From Erythrobacter cryptus DSM 12079 (GTDB lineage: Bacteria > Pseudomonadota > Alphaproteobacteria > Sphingomonadales > Sphingomonadaceae): 64,000 nucleotides of DNA. The stretch is from assembly GCF_000422985.1 (NCBI RefSeq), contig NZ_AUHC01000009.1, positions 88,296-152,295 on the forward strand. Reading direction: 5' to 3'. A model generated the notes under the pieces. The model saw nothing but the letters and a program-made list of their open reading frames with translations, was not told where the DNA came from and made no database searches. Position 1 is the stretch's first letter; each line of letters opens with the position of its first letter. Both the position numbers and the translations under genes were made by a program. Of this stretch, positions 9,225 to 18,367 are shown one piece after another.

Positions 9225-10151
9225 TCAGCCCTTGACGGCAGCGGCCACTTCGGCGGCGAAGTCGACCTGTTCCTTCTCGATCCCCTCGCCGAGCTGGAAG
9301 CGCACGTAATCGACCAGCTTGATGGTCTTGCCCGCTTCCTTGGCGATGCGGGCGATGTGCTCCTCGACGGTCGCCTTGCCGTCCTTGACGAAGACCTGGC
9401 TCAGCAGCGCGTTTTCCTTGGCGAACTTCTTGACCGCGCCCTCGACCATCTTGGCCTGGACCTCGGCGGGCTTGCCGCTTTCGGCAGCCTTTTCCGCGGC
9501 GATCTTGCGCTCGCGCTCGATCACGGCCGGATCGAGGCTGTCGGCATCGAGCGCCTGGGGGAACATCGCCGCGGCGTGCTGGGCAATGTCCTTGCCGAGC
9601 GCGCTCAGCGTATCGGCATCGGCATCGCTTTCGAGCGCCACCAGCACGCCGATCTTGCCCAGCCCTTCGCCCGCGGCATTGTGGATATAGGGCACGATCG
9701 CGCCCTGGGTGACGCTCACCGACTTGATCCGGCGGATCTGCTGGTTCTCGCCGATGGTGGCGATGTTGTCGGTGAGCTTCTCGCCCACGGTGCCGCCATC
9801 GGGATAGGCCGCGGCCTTGAGCGCCTCGACATCATCGCTGCCCAGCGCCAGCGCCACCGCCGTCACCTTGCGCACGAAATCCTGGAACTTGTCGTTCTTG
9901 GCGACGAAATCGGTTTCCGAATTGACCTCGACCGCCACGCCCCGGGTTCCCTCGACGAGCACGCCGACGAGGCCCTCGGCCGCGGTGCGGCTCGACTTCT
10001 TCTGCGCCGTGGCCAGGCCCTTGGCGCGCAGCGCGTCGATCGCCGCCTCGATATCGCCATTGGCTTCGGCCAGCGCCTTCTTGGCGTCCATCATGCCAGC
10101 GCCGGTGCGCTCGCGCAGCTTCTTCACGTCAGCGACGGAAAAATCGGCCAT
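9225..10151 (-). CDS. tsf: Elongation factor Ts
   Basis: EF-Ts exchanges nucleotide on EF-Tu. The product has 308 residues. The N-terminal UBA-like domain reads [19 protein letters not shown], and SETDFVAKN marks the core domain. The gene lies 127 bases downstream of rpsB, the conserved bacterial arrangement. The segment 10152-10278 between the two genes is GC-rich; I see no terminator with a T-run in it. Confidence 0.98.
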   Translation of the reverse strand: MADFSVADVKKLRERTGAGMMDAKKALAEANGDIEAAIDALRAKGLATAQKKSSRTAAEGLVGVLVEGTRGVAVEVNSETDFVAKNDKFQDFVRKVTAVALALGSDDVEALKAAAYPDGGTVGEKLTDNIATIGENQQIRRIKSVSVTQGAIVPYIHNAAGEGLGKIGVLVALESDADADTLSALGKDIAQHAAAMFPQALDADSLDPAVIERERKIAAEKAAESGKPAEVQAKMVEGAVKKFAKENALLSQVFVKDGKATVEEHIARIAKEAGKTIKLVDYVRFQLGEGIEKEQVDFAAEVAAAVKG

Positions 10152-10278
10152 GAGTATTTCCTTGTAGCTATGGGTTGCGCCCGCCCGGCCCTGCCCGCCT
10201 GTGGGGCCATGCCGGGCGCGCTAGAGGGGGAATGTGACGGGCGCTTGACGGCTGCCGACAGGCGCCCGCGGCAGACGA

Positions 10279-11064
10279 TCAGGCCCCGGCTTCCTCGGCG
10301 CTCGGTTCGGCCACGACCGCCTCGCTCTCGGCCGGAGGCTCGGCGAGCGCGCCCAGGTCTTCAGCCACATCGGCGGCAAGCTTGCCCTTGCCCGCCAGCG
10401 CCGCCTTGGCCACCGCCTCGCAATAGAGCCGCACCGCGCGGCTGGCATCGTCGTTGCCCGGCACCGGGAAGGCAATGCCCGAAGGATCGACATTGGTGTC
10501 GAGGATCGCGATCACCGGGATGCCCAGCACATTGGCTTCCTTGATCGCCAAGTCTTCCTTGTTGGCATCGATCACGAACATCACGTCAGGCAGCCCGCCC
10601 ATGTCGCGGATGCCGCCGAGCGACAGCTCGAGCTTGTCGCGCTCGCGGGTGAGGTTGAGCACTTCCTTCTTGGTCAGGCCGCTGGTGTCACCGGCAAGGG
10701 TTTCCTCGAGCGCCTTGAGCCGGCGGATCGAGCCGCTGATGGTCTTCCAGTTGGTGAGCATCCCGCCCAGCCAGCGGTGGTTGACATAGTGCTGGCCCGA
10801 CATGCGCGCAGCCTCGGCGATCGGCTCCTGGGCCTGGCGCTTGGTGCCGACGAACAGCACCTTGCCGCCGGCACGCACGGTCTGCTCGACGAAATCGAGC
10901 GCGCGCGCGAACAGCGGCACGGTCTGCGACAGGTCGATGATGTGCACCCCGTTGCGCGCCCCGAAGATATAGGGCTTCATGCGGGGGTTCCAGCGGTGGG
11001 TCTGGTGGCCGAAATGCGCGCCGGCCTCGATCAATGCTTGCATCGTGACGACAGGTGCCGCCAT
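10279..11064 (-). CDS. rpsB: 30S ribosomal protein S2
   Basis: S2 is a small-subunit ribosomal protein. The ATG at 11062-11064 is chosen because GGAAAGG lies 9 bases upstream of it; a second in-frame ATG at 11073 abuts that same GGAAAGG. The protein has 261 residues, with [16 protein letters not shown] near the N-terminus and [17 protein letters not shown] later. An acidic Ala/Glu-rich tail of about 30 residues follows the core, as in many alphaproteobacterial S2 proteins. The 291-base region up to the divergent gene at 11356 should hold its promoter and leader. Confidence 0.98.
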   Translation of the reverse strand: MAAPVVTMQALIEAGAHFGHQTHRWNPRMKPYIFGARNGVHIIDLSQTVPLFARALDFVEQTVRAGGKVLFVGTKRQAQEPIAEAARMSGQHYVNHRWLGGMLTNWKTISGSIRRLKALEETLAGDTSGLTKKEVLNLTRERDKLELSLGGIRDMGGLPDVMFVIDANKEDLAIKEANVLGIPVIAILDTNVDPSGIAFPVPGNDDASRAVRLYCEAVAKAALAGKGKLAADVAEDLGALAEPPAESEAVVAEPSAEEAGA

Positions 11065-11286
11065 GGTCTTCATCCTTTCCGGTTGTGCCTCTGGAAGGCA
11101 GATGACCGCGCGGGCGAGCCTCTCGCCAAGCGGCACCGGCATGTGCGCCTTCCATGCGAATTTGCCCCGGTGACGGGCCCCATGCCCGCCGCAAGGCGCC
11201 GCGCGCTTAGCCGCGGCCCTCACAAAAATCCAGCCCCGATTGGCAAGCCGGACCAGATTTTTCGCGCTCCCTTGCGCAGAAGGCGC

Positions 11287-11336
11287 TTGACAGGACGGAA
11301 CATGTAGGGAACAACGGGCAGGAACAAAGAACGAAC
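11287..11336 (+). promoter_or_regulatory. Tandem LexA (SOS) boxes, with a TTGACA element
   Basis: Two copies of GAAC-N7-GAAC are present: GAAC at 11298 and 11309, and again at 11322 and 11333. Read on the other strand this is GTTC-N7-GTTC, the established LexA operator of alphaproteobacteria. TTGACA at 11287-11292 is a good -35 hexamer; the matching -10 would fall over the first box but is not well conserved. The ATG at 11356 follows 20 bases after the second box with a strong ribosome-binding site. LexA repression of that gene is an inference from these positions. Confidence 0.65.
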
Positions 11337-11355
11337 CTTTGGGAAAGGCTCTCCG

Positions 11356-11649
11356 ATGATCGCGCTTCTTTCCAGCCTTGCCGCCACGCTCCTCTTTGCG
11401 CTTGCCGGGCTGTTCGCCGCGGCGGTGCTGGTGGATAGCGCGATCAAGGCGCGGGCGGCCCATGCCCGGCTGACGGCACAGCTCGCGGCGCTGGCGCAGG
11501 GTGAGGGCAGCGGCGCCAGCCCTCAACCTGCAAGGCTGCGACAGCGGGCGGCGGCAGGTGTGCGCGCCGCTAGGCGCCCGGCGCGGCGGCAGGCGGCGGG
11601 GGCGGTGGTGCAGCCGCTGCCGCGGCCTCTTGCCGGCGCCGCCGCTTGA
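11356..11649 (+). CDS. Small membrane protein of unknown function, probably SOS-regulated
   Basis: The frame encodes 97 residues. GGGAAAGG at 11341-11348 is an excellent ribosome-binding site 7 bases before the ATG. Residues 1-26 form one hydrophobic helix ([20 protein letters not shown]). An amphipathic charged stretch follows ([20 protein letters not shown]), then a low-complexity Arg/Ala/Pro tail. Two LexA boxes precede the gene. LexA-controlled small inner-membrane proteins in alphaproteobacteria, such as Caulobacter SidA, inhibit division, but I see no sequence evidence that this one does. Its 3' end overlaps the 3' end of pssA by 80 bases, and the tail may be only a by-product of that overlap. 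I do not recognise the family. Confidence 0.6.
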   Translation: MIALLSSLAATLLFALAGLFAAAVLVDSAIKARAAHARLTAQLAALAQGEGSGASPQPARLRQRAAAGVRAARRPARRQAAGAVVQPLPRPLAGAAA

Positions 11650-12484
11650 TCCGGCCATATTTGATGAGGCCATAGGGCATCAGCGCCAGATAGGTGAGGC
11701 TGATCGCCGCGAGCGTCCACCACGGCTCGATCACCAGCGCGGCAAAGGCCATGGCGATGAGCGCGATGAGCGCGAGCCGGATCGAGCGGCGCGGGCGCAG
11801 CGAGGCCCAACTGAGCGTCGCCATGTTGGAGATCATCAGGATCGCGATCAGCGTCAGCCACAGGGCCATCACCTCGGGCGCGCGGAAGATCTCGGCGCCG
11901 GTGCCGTGCCACAGGTAGAAGGGGGTGAAGGCCAGCCCCGCCCCCACCGGCGCGGGCACCCCGGTGAGAAAGCCGGCGGACTTGTGCGGCTGGTCGTCCA
12001 TGTCGATGCGGGCGTTGAAGCGCGCCAGGCGCAGCGCGCAGCAGATCGCAAAGGCGAGCGCGGCAAACCAGCCGAAGCGCGGCCAATCATGCAGCGACCA
12101 CAGGAACAGGATCAGCGCCGGGGCGACCCCGAAGGAGATCGAATCGGCGAGGCTGTCGAGTTCGGCGCCGAAGCGGGACTGGGCCTTGAGCAGCCGGGCG
12201 ATGCGCCCGTCGATCCCGTCGAGCACCCCGGCAAGCACCACCAGCGCGATCGCATGGGTCCACTGCGCATCGATGGCAAAGCGGATGCCGGTCAGCCCCG
12301 CACACAGCGCTGCGGCGGTGATCGCATTGGGCAGCATCGCCCGCAGGGTAAGCCCGCCGGCGGCGGCGCTGGCGAGGCTGGCGCGCTGATCCTCGTCCTC
12401 GGCGGCCTTGGGCCCGAGCCGGGCGGGCAGGAAGCGCGCCGCGGCCAGCCGGCGCGCGCCCCGCTTGCGCGCGGGCCGGCTCAT
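11570..12484 (-). CDS. pssA: CDP-diacylglycerol--serine O-phosphatidyltransferase
   Basis: PssA makes phosphatidylserine from CDP-diacylglycerol and serine; psd, just upstream, decarboxylates it to phosphatidylethanolamine. The 304 residues carry the CDP-alcohol phosphotransferase signature DGIDGRIAR...G...D...D around residues 85-112, followed by several membrane helices. About 40 basic residues precede the core, and the C-terminus is an Ala/Pro-only tail after a run of Arg. The stop lies 22 bases before the psd-to-pssA junction at the other end, which fits an operon. The tail overlaps the opposite-strand gene at 11356-11649. Confidence 0.94.
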   Translation of the reverse strand: MSRPARKRGARRLAAARFLPARLGPKAAEDEDQRASLASAAAGGLTLRAMLPNAITAAALCAGLTGIRFAIDAQWTHAIALVVLAGVLDGIDGRIARLLKAQSRFGAELDSLADSISFGVAPALILFLWSLHDWPRFGWFAALAFAICCALRLARFNARIDMDDQPHKSAGFLTGVPAPVGAGLAFTPFYLWHGTGAEIFRAPEVMALWLTLIAILMISNMATLSWASLRPRRSIRLALIALIAMAFAALVIEPWWTLAAISLTYLALMPYGLIKYGRIKRRRRQEAAAAAAPPPPPPAAAPGA

Positions 12485-12506
12485 CGCGCCCTGCGCGCCG
12501 CGCGGC

Positions 12507-13259
12507 TCATTGCGCGATCCCCTCGATCAGCCCGCGCGCGCCGATCTCGGCAATCACGGTCTCGCCCGCCACCACCCGCTGGCCGATCAGCACCTTGGGA
12601 TCGGTGCCGGCGGGCAGATAGACATCGACCCGGCTGCCAAAGCGGATCAGCCCGACGCGCTGGCCCTTGGCCACGATGTCGCCGGGCTTGACGAAAGGCA
12701 CGATCCGCCGCGCCACGAGGCCGGCAATCTGGGTGAAGCCGAGCTTGAGGCCATCGGCGCGCTCGATCAGGATGTGCTGGCGCTCGTTCTCCTCGCTCGC
12801 CTTGTCGAGATCGGCGTTCATGAACTTGCCGGGGATATAGACCACGCGCCGCACCGTCCCGCCGATCGGGGTGCGGTTGATGTGGACATCGAACACGCTC
12901 ATGAAGATCGACACCCGCGTCACCGGGCCGGGCGGCAGGCCCTTGCTCCCGGTGCCATCGTCGATCTGCAGCTCGAGCGGCGGCTCGACCTCGGTGATCA
13001 GCGTCACCAGCCCATCGGCCGGGGCGACGATGCTGTGCTCGCCCTGCGGCACCACGCGCTCAGGATCGCGGAAGAAGGCAAAGACGCCGAGGCTGAGCAG
13101 CAGCAGCGGCCAGCCGATGATTTCCCAATCGAGCGCGAGCAACACGAACAGGCTGATGCCCAGCGCAATCAGCCCGAACTTGCGCCCTTCGGGATGAATG
13201 CTCGGCCAGTTCCAGCTCGCCTCGCCGCGACCTTTGTTATCGAGGATTTCGCCTGCCAT
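12507..13259 (-). CDS. psd: Phosphatidylserine decarboxylase (short form)
   Basis: Psd is a membrane enzyme with a pyruvoyl cofactor that converts phosphatidylserine to phosphatidylethanolamine. The product has 250 residues. Two hydrophobic segments near residues 28-60 are followed by [10 protein letters not shown] and VAPADGLV. The self-cleavage site is the Gly-Ser in [12 protein letters not shown] near the C-terminus, where the serine becomes the pyruvoyl group. Its stop is 22 bases from the pssA start, and the two consecutive steps of the pathway are encoded in order. Confidence 0.95.
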   Translation of the reverse strand: MAGEILDNKGRGEASWNWPSIHPEGRKFGLIALGISLFVLLALDWEIIGWPLLLLSLGVFAFFRDPERVVPQGEHSIVAPADGLVTLITEVEPPLELQIDDGTGSKGLPPGPVTRVSIFMSVFDVHINRTPIGGTVRRVVYIPGKFMNADLDKASEENERQHILIERADGLKLGFTQIAGLVARRIVPFVKPGDIVAKGQRVGLIRFGSRVDVYLPAGTDPKVLIGQRVVAGETVIAEIGARGLIEGIAQ

Positions 13260-13307
13260 TGTGCCTCAGCTTCTAGGGGCGGCGCCGCGCCCCTGCAAGC
13301 CAGCGCC

Positions 13308-14468
13308 TCAATGCACCTTGCGCACGAACACCGTGCCGGCCGAATAGCCCGCCCCGAAAGAGCAGATCAGGCCGACATCGCCCGCCGCCAGATCATCGCT
13401 GTGGAGGTGGAAGGCGATGATCGAGCCGGCGCTCGAGGTGTTGCCATAGGTGTCGAGCACGGTCGGGCTTTCATCCTCGCTCGCCTCGTGGCCCAGCACC
13501 TTGTGCGCGATCAGCCGGTTCATCCCGGCATTGGCCTGGTGCAGCCACAGCCGGCGCAAGGCCTCGGGCGCGATGCCAAGGCGCGCGGCCTCGTCGAGGA
13601 TCATCTGCGCCACCATCGGCACCACTTCCTTGAACACCTTGCGCCCCTCCTGCACGAACAGCTTGTCGGGCGCAGCGGCGGTTTCGGGATGGGCGCGGTT
13701 CAGAAAGCCGAAATTGTTGCGGATATTGTTGGAAAAGACGGTCTTGAGCCGCGTGCCGAGGATTTCCCAGTGCCGCGCCGGGGCGATTGCCGCATCCTCC
13801 ACCAGCACCGCGGTGGCAACATCGCCGAAGATGAAATGGCTGTCGCGGTCGCGCCAGTTGAGGTGGCCCGAGGTGATCTCGGGGCTGACCACCAGCACGC
13901 TCCTCGCATGGCCGGCGCGGATATAGTCTGCCGCGGTCTGGATGCCGAAGGTGGCCGAGGAACAGGCCACGTTCATGTCGAAGCCGAAGCCCTCGATCCC
14001 CAGCGCCGCCTGGATCTCGATCGCCATGGCCGGATAGGGGCGCTGCATGTTCGAGGCCGCGCACAGCACCGCATCGACATCCTCCGCCCGGCGCCCGGCG
14101 CGCGCCAGCGCGTCGCGCGCGGCGGCCACCCCGATCTCGGCCATCACCGACAATTCGTCATTGGCGCGCTCGGGCAGGCGCGGACACATGATCTCGGGGT
14201 CAAGGATCGGCGCCTTGCTGAGCACGTGGCGCGCCTTGATCCCGCTCGCCTTCTCGATGAACTCGGCCGAGGAATGGGCGAGCGGCGCCAGCGCGCCCGC
14301 GGCAATCTCGTCGGCATGGGCGGCGTTGTAACGATCGACATAGGCGTTGAAGCTTGCGACCAGCTCGGCGTTGGTGATGCTCTCGGGCGGGGTGTAAAGG
14401 CCGGTGGCGGCGATCACCGGGCGCCCGGTGAGCGGGGCGGCGGCGGGGGCGGGGTGCGATTCCTGCAT
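13308..14468 (-). CDS. Beta-ketoacyl-ACP synthase III-like protein
   Basis: The 386-residue protein belongs to the thiolase-fold KAS III/HMG-CoA synthase group, which condenses an acyl-CoA with an acyl carrier protein or related acceptor. All three catalytic residues can be seen: Cys in NVACSSATFG, His in RLWLHQANAGMN, and Asn in DTYGNTSSAG. It is longer than housekeeping FabH (~320) because of an N-terminal insert with SFNAYVDRYNAAHADEI. It is not beside other fab genes but divergent from the uncharacterised gene at 14480, so a dedicated role for a special lipid is possible. The substrate cannot be read from the sequence. Confidence 0.85.
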   Translation of the reverse strand: MQESHPAPAAAPLTGRPVIAATGLYTPPESITNAELVASFNAYVDRYNAAHADEIAAGALAPLAHSSAEFIEKASGIKARHVLSKAPILDPEIMCPRLPERANDELSVMAEIGVAAARDALARAGRRAEDVDAVLCAASNMQRPYPAMAIEIQAALGIEGFGFDMNVACSSATFGIQTAADYIRAGHARSVLVVSPEITSGHLNWRDRDSHFIFGDVATAVLVEDAAIAPARHWEILGTRLKTVFSNNIRNNFGFLNRAHPETAAAPDKLFVQEGRKVFKEVVPMVAQMILDEAARLGIAPEALRRLWLHQANAGMNRLIAHKVLGHEASEDESPTVLDTYGNTSSAGSIIAFHLHSDDLAAGDVGLICSFGAGYSAGTVFVRKVH

Positions 14469-14479
14469 GGGCTTCTCTT

Positions 14480-15745
14480 GTGGTCTCCTGCGTGCGCGCC
14501 CTTACTGTCCGCGCCAGCGGGGTGCAAGCAGCCCACGGGCGCGCCTGCCCGCCCTGCCCCGCCCGCGGCGCAGGCGCGCCGTGTCGAATCCCCATCACCA
14601 AACCGGGCCAGAGGAGTGCCCCTGCCCGCCCCACCCCGCGGGCGGCCAGCGCCCAGGGAGCCTGCCCGAGCCTTGCCGCGCGCCATGTCGCCGCCTTTCG
14701 CGCCGCGGGAACGGGAGCGCTGATTGCCAATGCCGCCTGCGAGGTGCTGCTGCTGCGCCAAGAGGGCCACGAATTGCCGGTGCCGGTGGATGATGGCCGG
14801 CGCGGGCTTTCCTATGTCTCCAGCCCGCACCGCACAAATGTGCTCTTTCCGCGCGACGAGATCGCGCTGCTCGGCCTTGCGCACCTGCGCCCGCTGGCCG
14901 AGGCGGTGCTGGCGCTGGTGGCGGGGCTGATCCGCCTGGCCGGCCTCAACCGCGCGGTGCATCTCGACAACTGGCTGCTTTCGACCAACCTTCACGGCAA
15001 TTGGGACGGCAGCGGCCTTGCGGCGATGCGCGCGGGGCTGGCGGCGCGCTATCCCGATCATGCCCTCATCATCCGCTCGCTCGATTGCTGGAGCTGCCCG
15101 GCGCTGCTGGCGGCGGTGCGCGCGGATGGCTGGGTGCTGCTGCCCGCGCGCCAGGTGTGGGTGATCGAGGATCTTGCGCGCGACTGGCAGGGGCGCAGCC
15201 ACACCAGGGCTGATGCCCGGGCGCTACGCCGCTCGGGCCTTGCGCTCGCGCGGCCCGCGGCGATCGGCAGCGAGGATGCCGCGCGCATCGCCGAGCTTTA
15301 CCGCCAGCTCTATCTGGCGCGCTATTCGCCGATCAACCCGCGCTTCACCCCGGCCTTCATCACCGCCAGCGCCGCGAGCGGCCTGCTCCACTACAGCCTG
15401 CTGCGCGATGGCCAAGGCAAGATCATGGCCTTTGCCGCGCTGCGCTGTGCCGGGGGGATCGGCACCGTGCCGCTGATGGGCTTTGACACCGCCCGCCCGC
15501 AGAGCGAGGCGCTCTACCGCATCGCCAGCCATGCGGCGCTGGCGCTGGCGCGCGAGCGCGCCCTGCGCTTCCACGGCTCGGCCGGGGCCGGGCAGTTCAA
15601 GCGCAACCGCGGGGCGCGCGGGGTGATCGAATACATGGCCGTTGATGCCCGCCACCTTGCGCCGAGGCGCCGGGCGGCGCTGCGGCTGCTTGCCGCCGGG
15701 CTCAATCGCTTCATGGTGCCGCTGCTCACCCGCCGGGGTTGGTGA
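14480..15745 (+). CDS. Uncharacterised GNAT/FemAB-like protein
   Basis: I do not recognise a named family. The clearly protein-like part begins near 14680 (LAARHVAAFRAAGTG) and runs about 350 residues. It contains SYVSSPHRTNVLFPRDE, then DNWLLSTNLHGNWDG. The C-terminal domain (LYRQLYLARYSPINPRF, then GKIMAFAALRCAGG and a Gly/Arg-rich QFKRNRGARGVIEYM) resembles an acyl-CoA-dependent N-acyltransferase fold. The start is uncertain: the listed GTG gives about 65 low-complexity residues, and AGAGGAG near 14605-14612 has no in-frame start behind it. The gene is divergent from the KAS III-like gene and abuts the LysR gene tail to tail. Confidence 0.6.
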   Translation: MVSCVRALTVRASGVQAAHGRACPPCPARGAGAPCRIPITKPGQRSAPARPTPRAASAQGACPSLAARHVAAFRAAGTGALIANAACEVLLLRQEGHELPVPVDDGRRGLSYVSSPHRTNVLFPRDEIALLGLAHLRPLAEAVLALVAGLIRLAGLNRAVHLDNWLLSTNLHGNWDGSGLAAMRAGLAARYPDHALIIRSLDCWSCPALLAAVRADGWVLLPARQVWVIEDLARDWQGRSHTRADARALRRSGLALARPAAIGSEDAARIAELYRQLYLARYSPINPRFTPAFITASAASGLLHYSLLRDGQGKIMAFAALRCAGGIGTVPLMGFDTARPQSEALYRIASHAALALARERALRFHGSAGAGQFKRNRGARGVIEYMAVDARHLAPRRRAALRLLAAGLNRFMVPLLTRRGW

Positions 15746-16633
15746 TCAGGCTTCGGGTGCGGCGCCGCCGAGCACCTCCTTGAGCAGCGGATTGGGGAAA
15801 GTGCGGGCGATGGTAACGGCAAAGAAGGGCTCGACGATCTCGGGCAGCTGCGCCAGTTCGTAGAGAAGGCCGGTGCCAAGCTCGTCGCGCACCACGATCG
15901 GCGGGATCACCGCCACCCCGGCATCGGCGCGGGCGAGCAGGCGCAGCATCGCCATGTCATCAGCCTCGGCAGCGATGCGCGGGACGATCCCCATGCGCTC
16001 GAGCATCGCATCAAACCCGGCGCGCAGCGCGGTCTCGGGCGTGGGCAGGATCAGCGGCGCGTGGGCGAGCAGATGCGCCAGGCCCTGGGCCGCCAGCACC
16101 AGCCGCGAACGCGCCCCCACCAGGCTCACCGGCTGTTCAGCGAGCCGGTGGACGAGATAGGGGCTGGCCGCATCGCGCGCCGGCATCTGGTTGGTGAGCA
16201 GCACATCGATGCGCAGCGCCTCGAGCGCGCGCAGCAACCCGGCTTGCGTGCCCGAGCGCAGCACCACCTCGACATCATCGCGCCCGACCAGCGGGGCGAG
16301 GAATTGCAGCTGGAAGTTGCGCGAGAGCGTCGCCTGCGCGCCGATGCGCAGCACCTTGCGCTGCTCGCCCACGGCGCGGAAGGTGGCGGCAAGCTGATCG
16401 GCGGCGCGGAAGATCTGCTCGGCATAGTCGAGCGCGATCCGCCCGGCCTCGGTGAGCACGAGGTTGCGCCCGCGCCGCTCGAACAGGTCATGCCCGAGAT
16501 CGGCCTCGAGCGCCTTGATCTGGGTGGAGATGGCGCTTTGCGAAATGTTGAGCGCGCGCGCTGCGGCGGTGAGCGTGCCCTCGCGCGCGGTGGCGCGGAA
16601 CAGGCGCAGGTGGTGGAGATTGAGGTTGGCCAT
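15746..16633 (-). CDS. LysR-family regulator (NhaR-like), divergent from dabBA
   Basis: This is a 295-residue LysR-type transcription factor from the ATG at 16631-16633 (a TTG at 16648 is possible). The N-terminal winged helix reads LNLHHLRLFRATAREGTLTAAARALNISQSAIS, split here between its two helices, and TQIKALEADLG continues it. GRNLVLTEAGR closes the DNA-binding domain. The rest is the periplasmic-binding-protein-like effector domain. The N-terminal motif order resembles NhaR-type regulators. It is transcribed away from dabB across about 130 bases with a perfect palindrome, so it is the obvious candidate regulator of the carbon pump. The inducer is unknown. Confidence 0.88.
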   Translation of the reverse strand: MANLNLHHLRLFRATAREGTLTAAARALNISQSAISTQIKALEADLGHDLFERRGRNLVLTEAGRIALDYAEQIFRAADQLAATFRAVGEQRKVLRIGAQATLSRNFQLQFLAPLVGRDDVEVVLRSGTQAGLLRALEALRIDVLLTNQMPARDAASPYLVHRLAEQPVSLVGARSRLVLAAQGLAHLLAHAPLILPTPETALRAGFDAMLERMGIVPRIAAEADDMAMLRLLARADAGVAVIPPIVVRDELGTGLLYELAQLPEIVEPFFAVTIARTFPNPLLKEVLGGAAPEA

Positions 16634-16665
16634 GGTCAGGCGCGGCAATTGTTCTATCTGATCGA

Positions 16666-16684
16666 ATATTTTGGCGCAAAATAT
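16666..16684. promoter_or_regulatory. 19-bp palindrome, candidate LysR operator
   Basis: ATATTTTG-GCG-CAAAATAT is a perfect inverted repeat with 8-base arms in the only AT-rich stretch between the divergent LysR gene (start 16633) and dabB (start 16762). It contains the T-N11-A pattern of LysR-family sites. Position and symmetry support an operator controlling both genes; binding has not been shown. Confidence 0.6.
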
Positions 16685-16761
16685 GTATTTTCTTTAATTC
16701 TGTCCAGCCTTTATCCGGCATGGCGTTCGCAACCCTGCGTTTTGCCGGAGTCCTGCCAGCC

Positions 16762-18339
16762 ATGCCCGAAACGCCGCCCGATCTGCTCGCCTTGAGCTTC
16801 CTTGCCCCGCTGGTGCTGCTGCCTGCCGCGCTGCTCGCCGCCCTGCGCCCAGGTCGTCGCCCGGGGATGGCGGTGCGCCTGTCCGAGGGCGCCGCGCTCG
16901 CTGCCTTTGCCCTTGCGCTTGCCGGGCTGGTGCAGGCGGCGCTCGGCGCTGCGGGCGGCATCGGGGTTGGCGAAGGCGCGCTTGCCCTTGGCCTGCGCGC
17001 CGATCTGGTGAGCACCAGCATCGCCGCGCTGGTCGGCTTCATCGGCTGGATCGTGATGCGCTACAGCCGCACCTATCTCGATGGCGAGGCGCGCGAGGGG
17101 CTGTTCCACGCGCTGATGCTCACCACGCTCGCCGCAGTGCTGGTGTTCGTGCAGGCGGGCACGGTGCCGACGCTGATCCTTGCCACGATCGCCGTGGGCG
17201 CGGCGCTGCGCCAGCTGCTGCTGTTCTATCCCGAGCGGGGCGAGGCCCGGCGCGCGGCGACCAAGTTCGCGCTCGTCTGGCACGCGGGCGATGCCATGCT
17301 CGTGCTCGCCGCCGGCCTCCTTGTTGCCCGCTTCGGCACGCTTGATCTTGCCGCCCTTCCCGCTGCCGCCGAAGCCGCCGGGCTGGGCCTTGCCGGCACC
17401 CTTGGCATCGCCGCGATCATTGCCGCTGCCGCGCTCAAGACCGCGGCCTTCCCGCTGCACGGCTGGCTCACCGAGGTGATGGAGGCCCCGACCCCGGTCT
17501 CGGCCCTGCTCCATGCCGGGATCATCAATTCGGGCGGGGTGCTGCTGATCAGCGCGGCGGGCCTTGTCCAGCAGAGCGCCGGGGCCATGGCCGCGCTGGT
17601 GATGATCGGCGGCTTTACCGCGCTGTTCGGCGCGGCGGTGATGCTCACCCAGAGCGCGATAAAGACCGCGCTCGCCTGGTCCACCGTCTCGCAGATGGGC
17701 TTCATGCTGCTGCAATGCGGGCTGGGGCTGTGGAGCCTGGCGCTGCTGCACATCATCGCCCACTCGCTCTACAAGGCCCACGCCTTCCTTTCCTCGGGCA
17801 ATGCCGTTGCGGAAGTTGCGCGCATCCGCCGGCCCGGGCCGGTGGCGGTGCCGAGCGTTGCCGCGGTGCTCAAGAGCTTTGCCCTCGCTCTGGCGATCTT
17901 TGTCGCGATTGCCGCGAGCTTTACCGCCGCCTTCGGCCCCAAATCGCCCCAGGCGCTGGCGCTCGGCGCGATCCTGATCTTCGGGGTGGCCTACCTCGTC
18001 GCCCAGGGCCTGGCTGACCGCGCCCCGGTCGCGCTGACCAAGCGCACCGCCGCTGCCGCGCTCGCCGCCGCGATCGGCTATTTCAGCTTCCAGGCGATCG
18101 CCCAGGCGCTGTGGGGCCCGCTGCTGCCCCCTGCCCCCACCCCGGATGCGCTCGAATGGGCGCTGCTGGTGGTGGCGGTGGCGAGCTTCGGCCTCGTCGC
18201 CTTTGCCCAGGCGCTGTTCCCGCTGTGGGCGCACCATCCGGCGAGCGCGGGCCTGAGGGTCCACCTTGCCAACGGCCTTTACATGAACGCCCTGCTCGAC
18301 CGCGCGATTGGGGGCCTTCGCACCACCCGCCCGCTCTGA
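16762..18339 (+). CDS. dabB: DabB, membrane subunit of DAB inorganic-carbon transporter (NuoL-like)
   Basis: The protein has 525 residues from the ATG at 16762 (an earlier in-frame ATG at 16720 lacks a ribosome-binding site). It is a polytopic membrane protein of the NADH-quinone oxidoreductase subunit 5/MrpA family. Conserved features include [28 protein letters not shown], split here, and [19 protein letters not shown]. No other nuo or mrp genes are nearby; the next gene is dabA. This pairing defines DAB systems, in which DabB is thought to use a cation gradient to drive CO2 hydration by DabA. Its stop is 28 bases before the dabA start. Confidence 0.88.
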   Translation: MPETPPDLLALSFLAPLVLLPAALLAALRPGRRPGMAVRLSEGAALAAFALALAGLVQAALGAAGGIGVGEGALALGLRADLVSTSIAALVGFIGWIVMRYSRTYLDGEAREGLFHALMLTTLAAVLVFVQAGTVPTLILATIAVGAALRQLLLFYPERGEARRAATKFALVWHAGDAMLVLAAGLLVARFGTLDLAALPAAAEAAGLGLAGTLGIAAIIAAAALKTAAFPLHGWLTEVMEAPTPVSALLHAGIINSGGVLLISAAGLVQQSAGAMAALVMIGGFTALFGAAVMLTQSAIKTALAWSTVSQMGFMLLQCGLGLWSLALLHIIAHSLYKAHAFLSSGNAVAEVARIRRPGPVAVPSVAAVLKSFALALAIFVAIAASFTAAFGPKSPQALALGAILIFGVAYLVAQGLADRAPVALTKRTAAAALAAAIGYFSFQAIAQALWGPLLPPAPTPDALEWALLVVAVASFGLVAFAQALFPLWAHHPASAGLRVHLANGLYMNALLDRAIGGLRTTRPL

Positions 18340-18367
18340 CCACCCTTTGCTGCATCAGGAGTTTGCC

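Noticed and set aside
12408..14723. 771-codon plus-strand frame over psd and the KAS III-like gene
   Set aside because: It has no recognisable domain and an Arg/His/Asp/Gly-rich composition, and it lies wholly opposite two genes with intact catalytic motifs.
16762..18339. Assignment of the NuoL-like gene to complex I or an Mrp antiporter
   Set aside because: No nuo or mrp genes adjoin it and the next gene is DUF2309/dabA, so a DAB system is the better reading.
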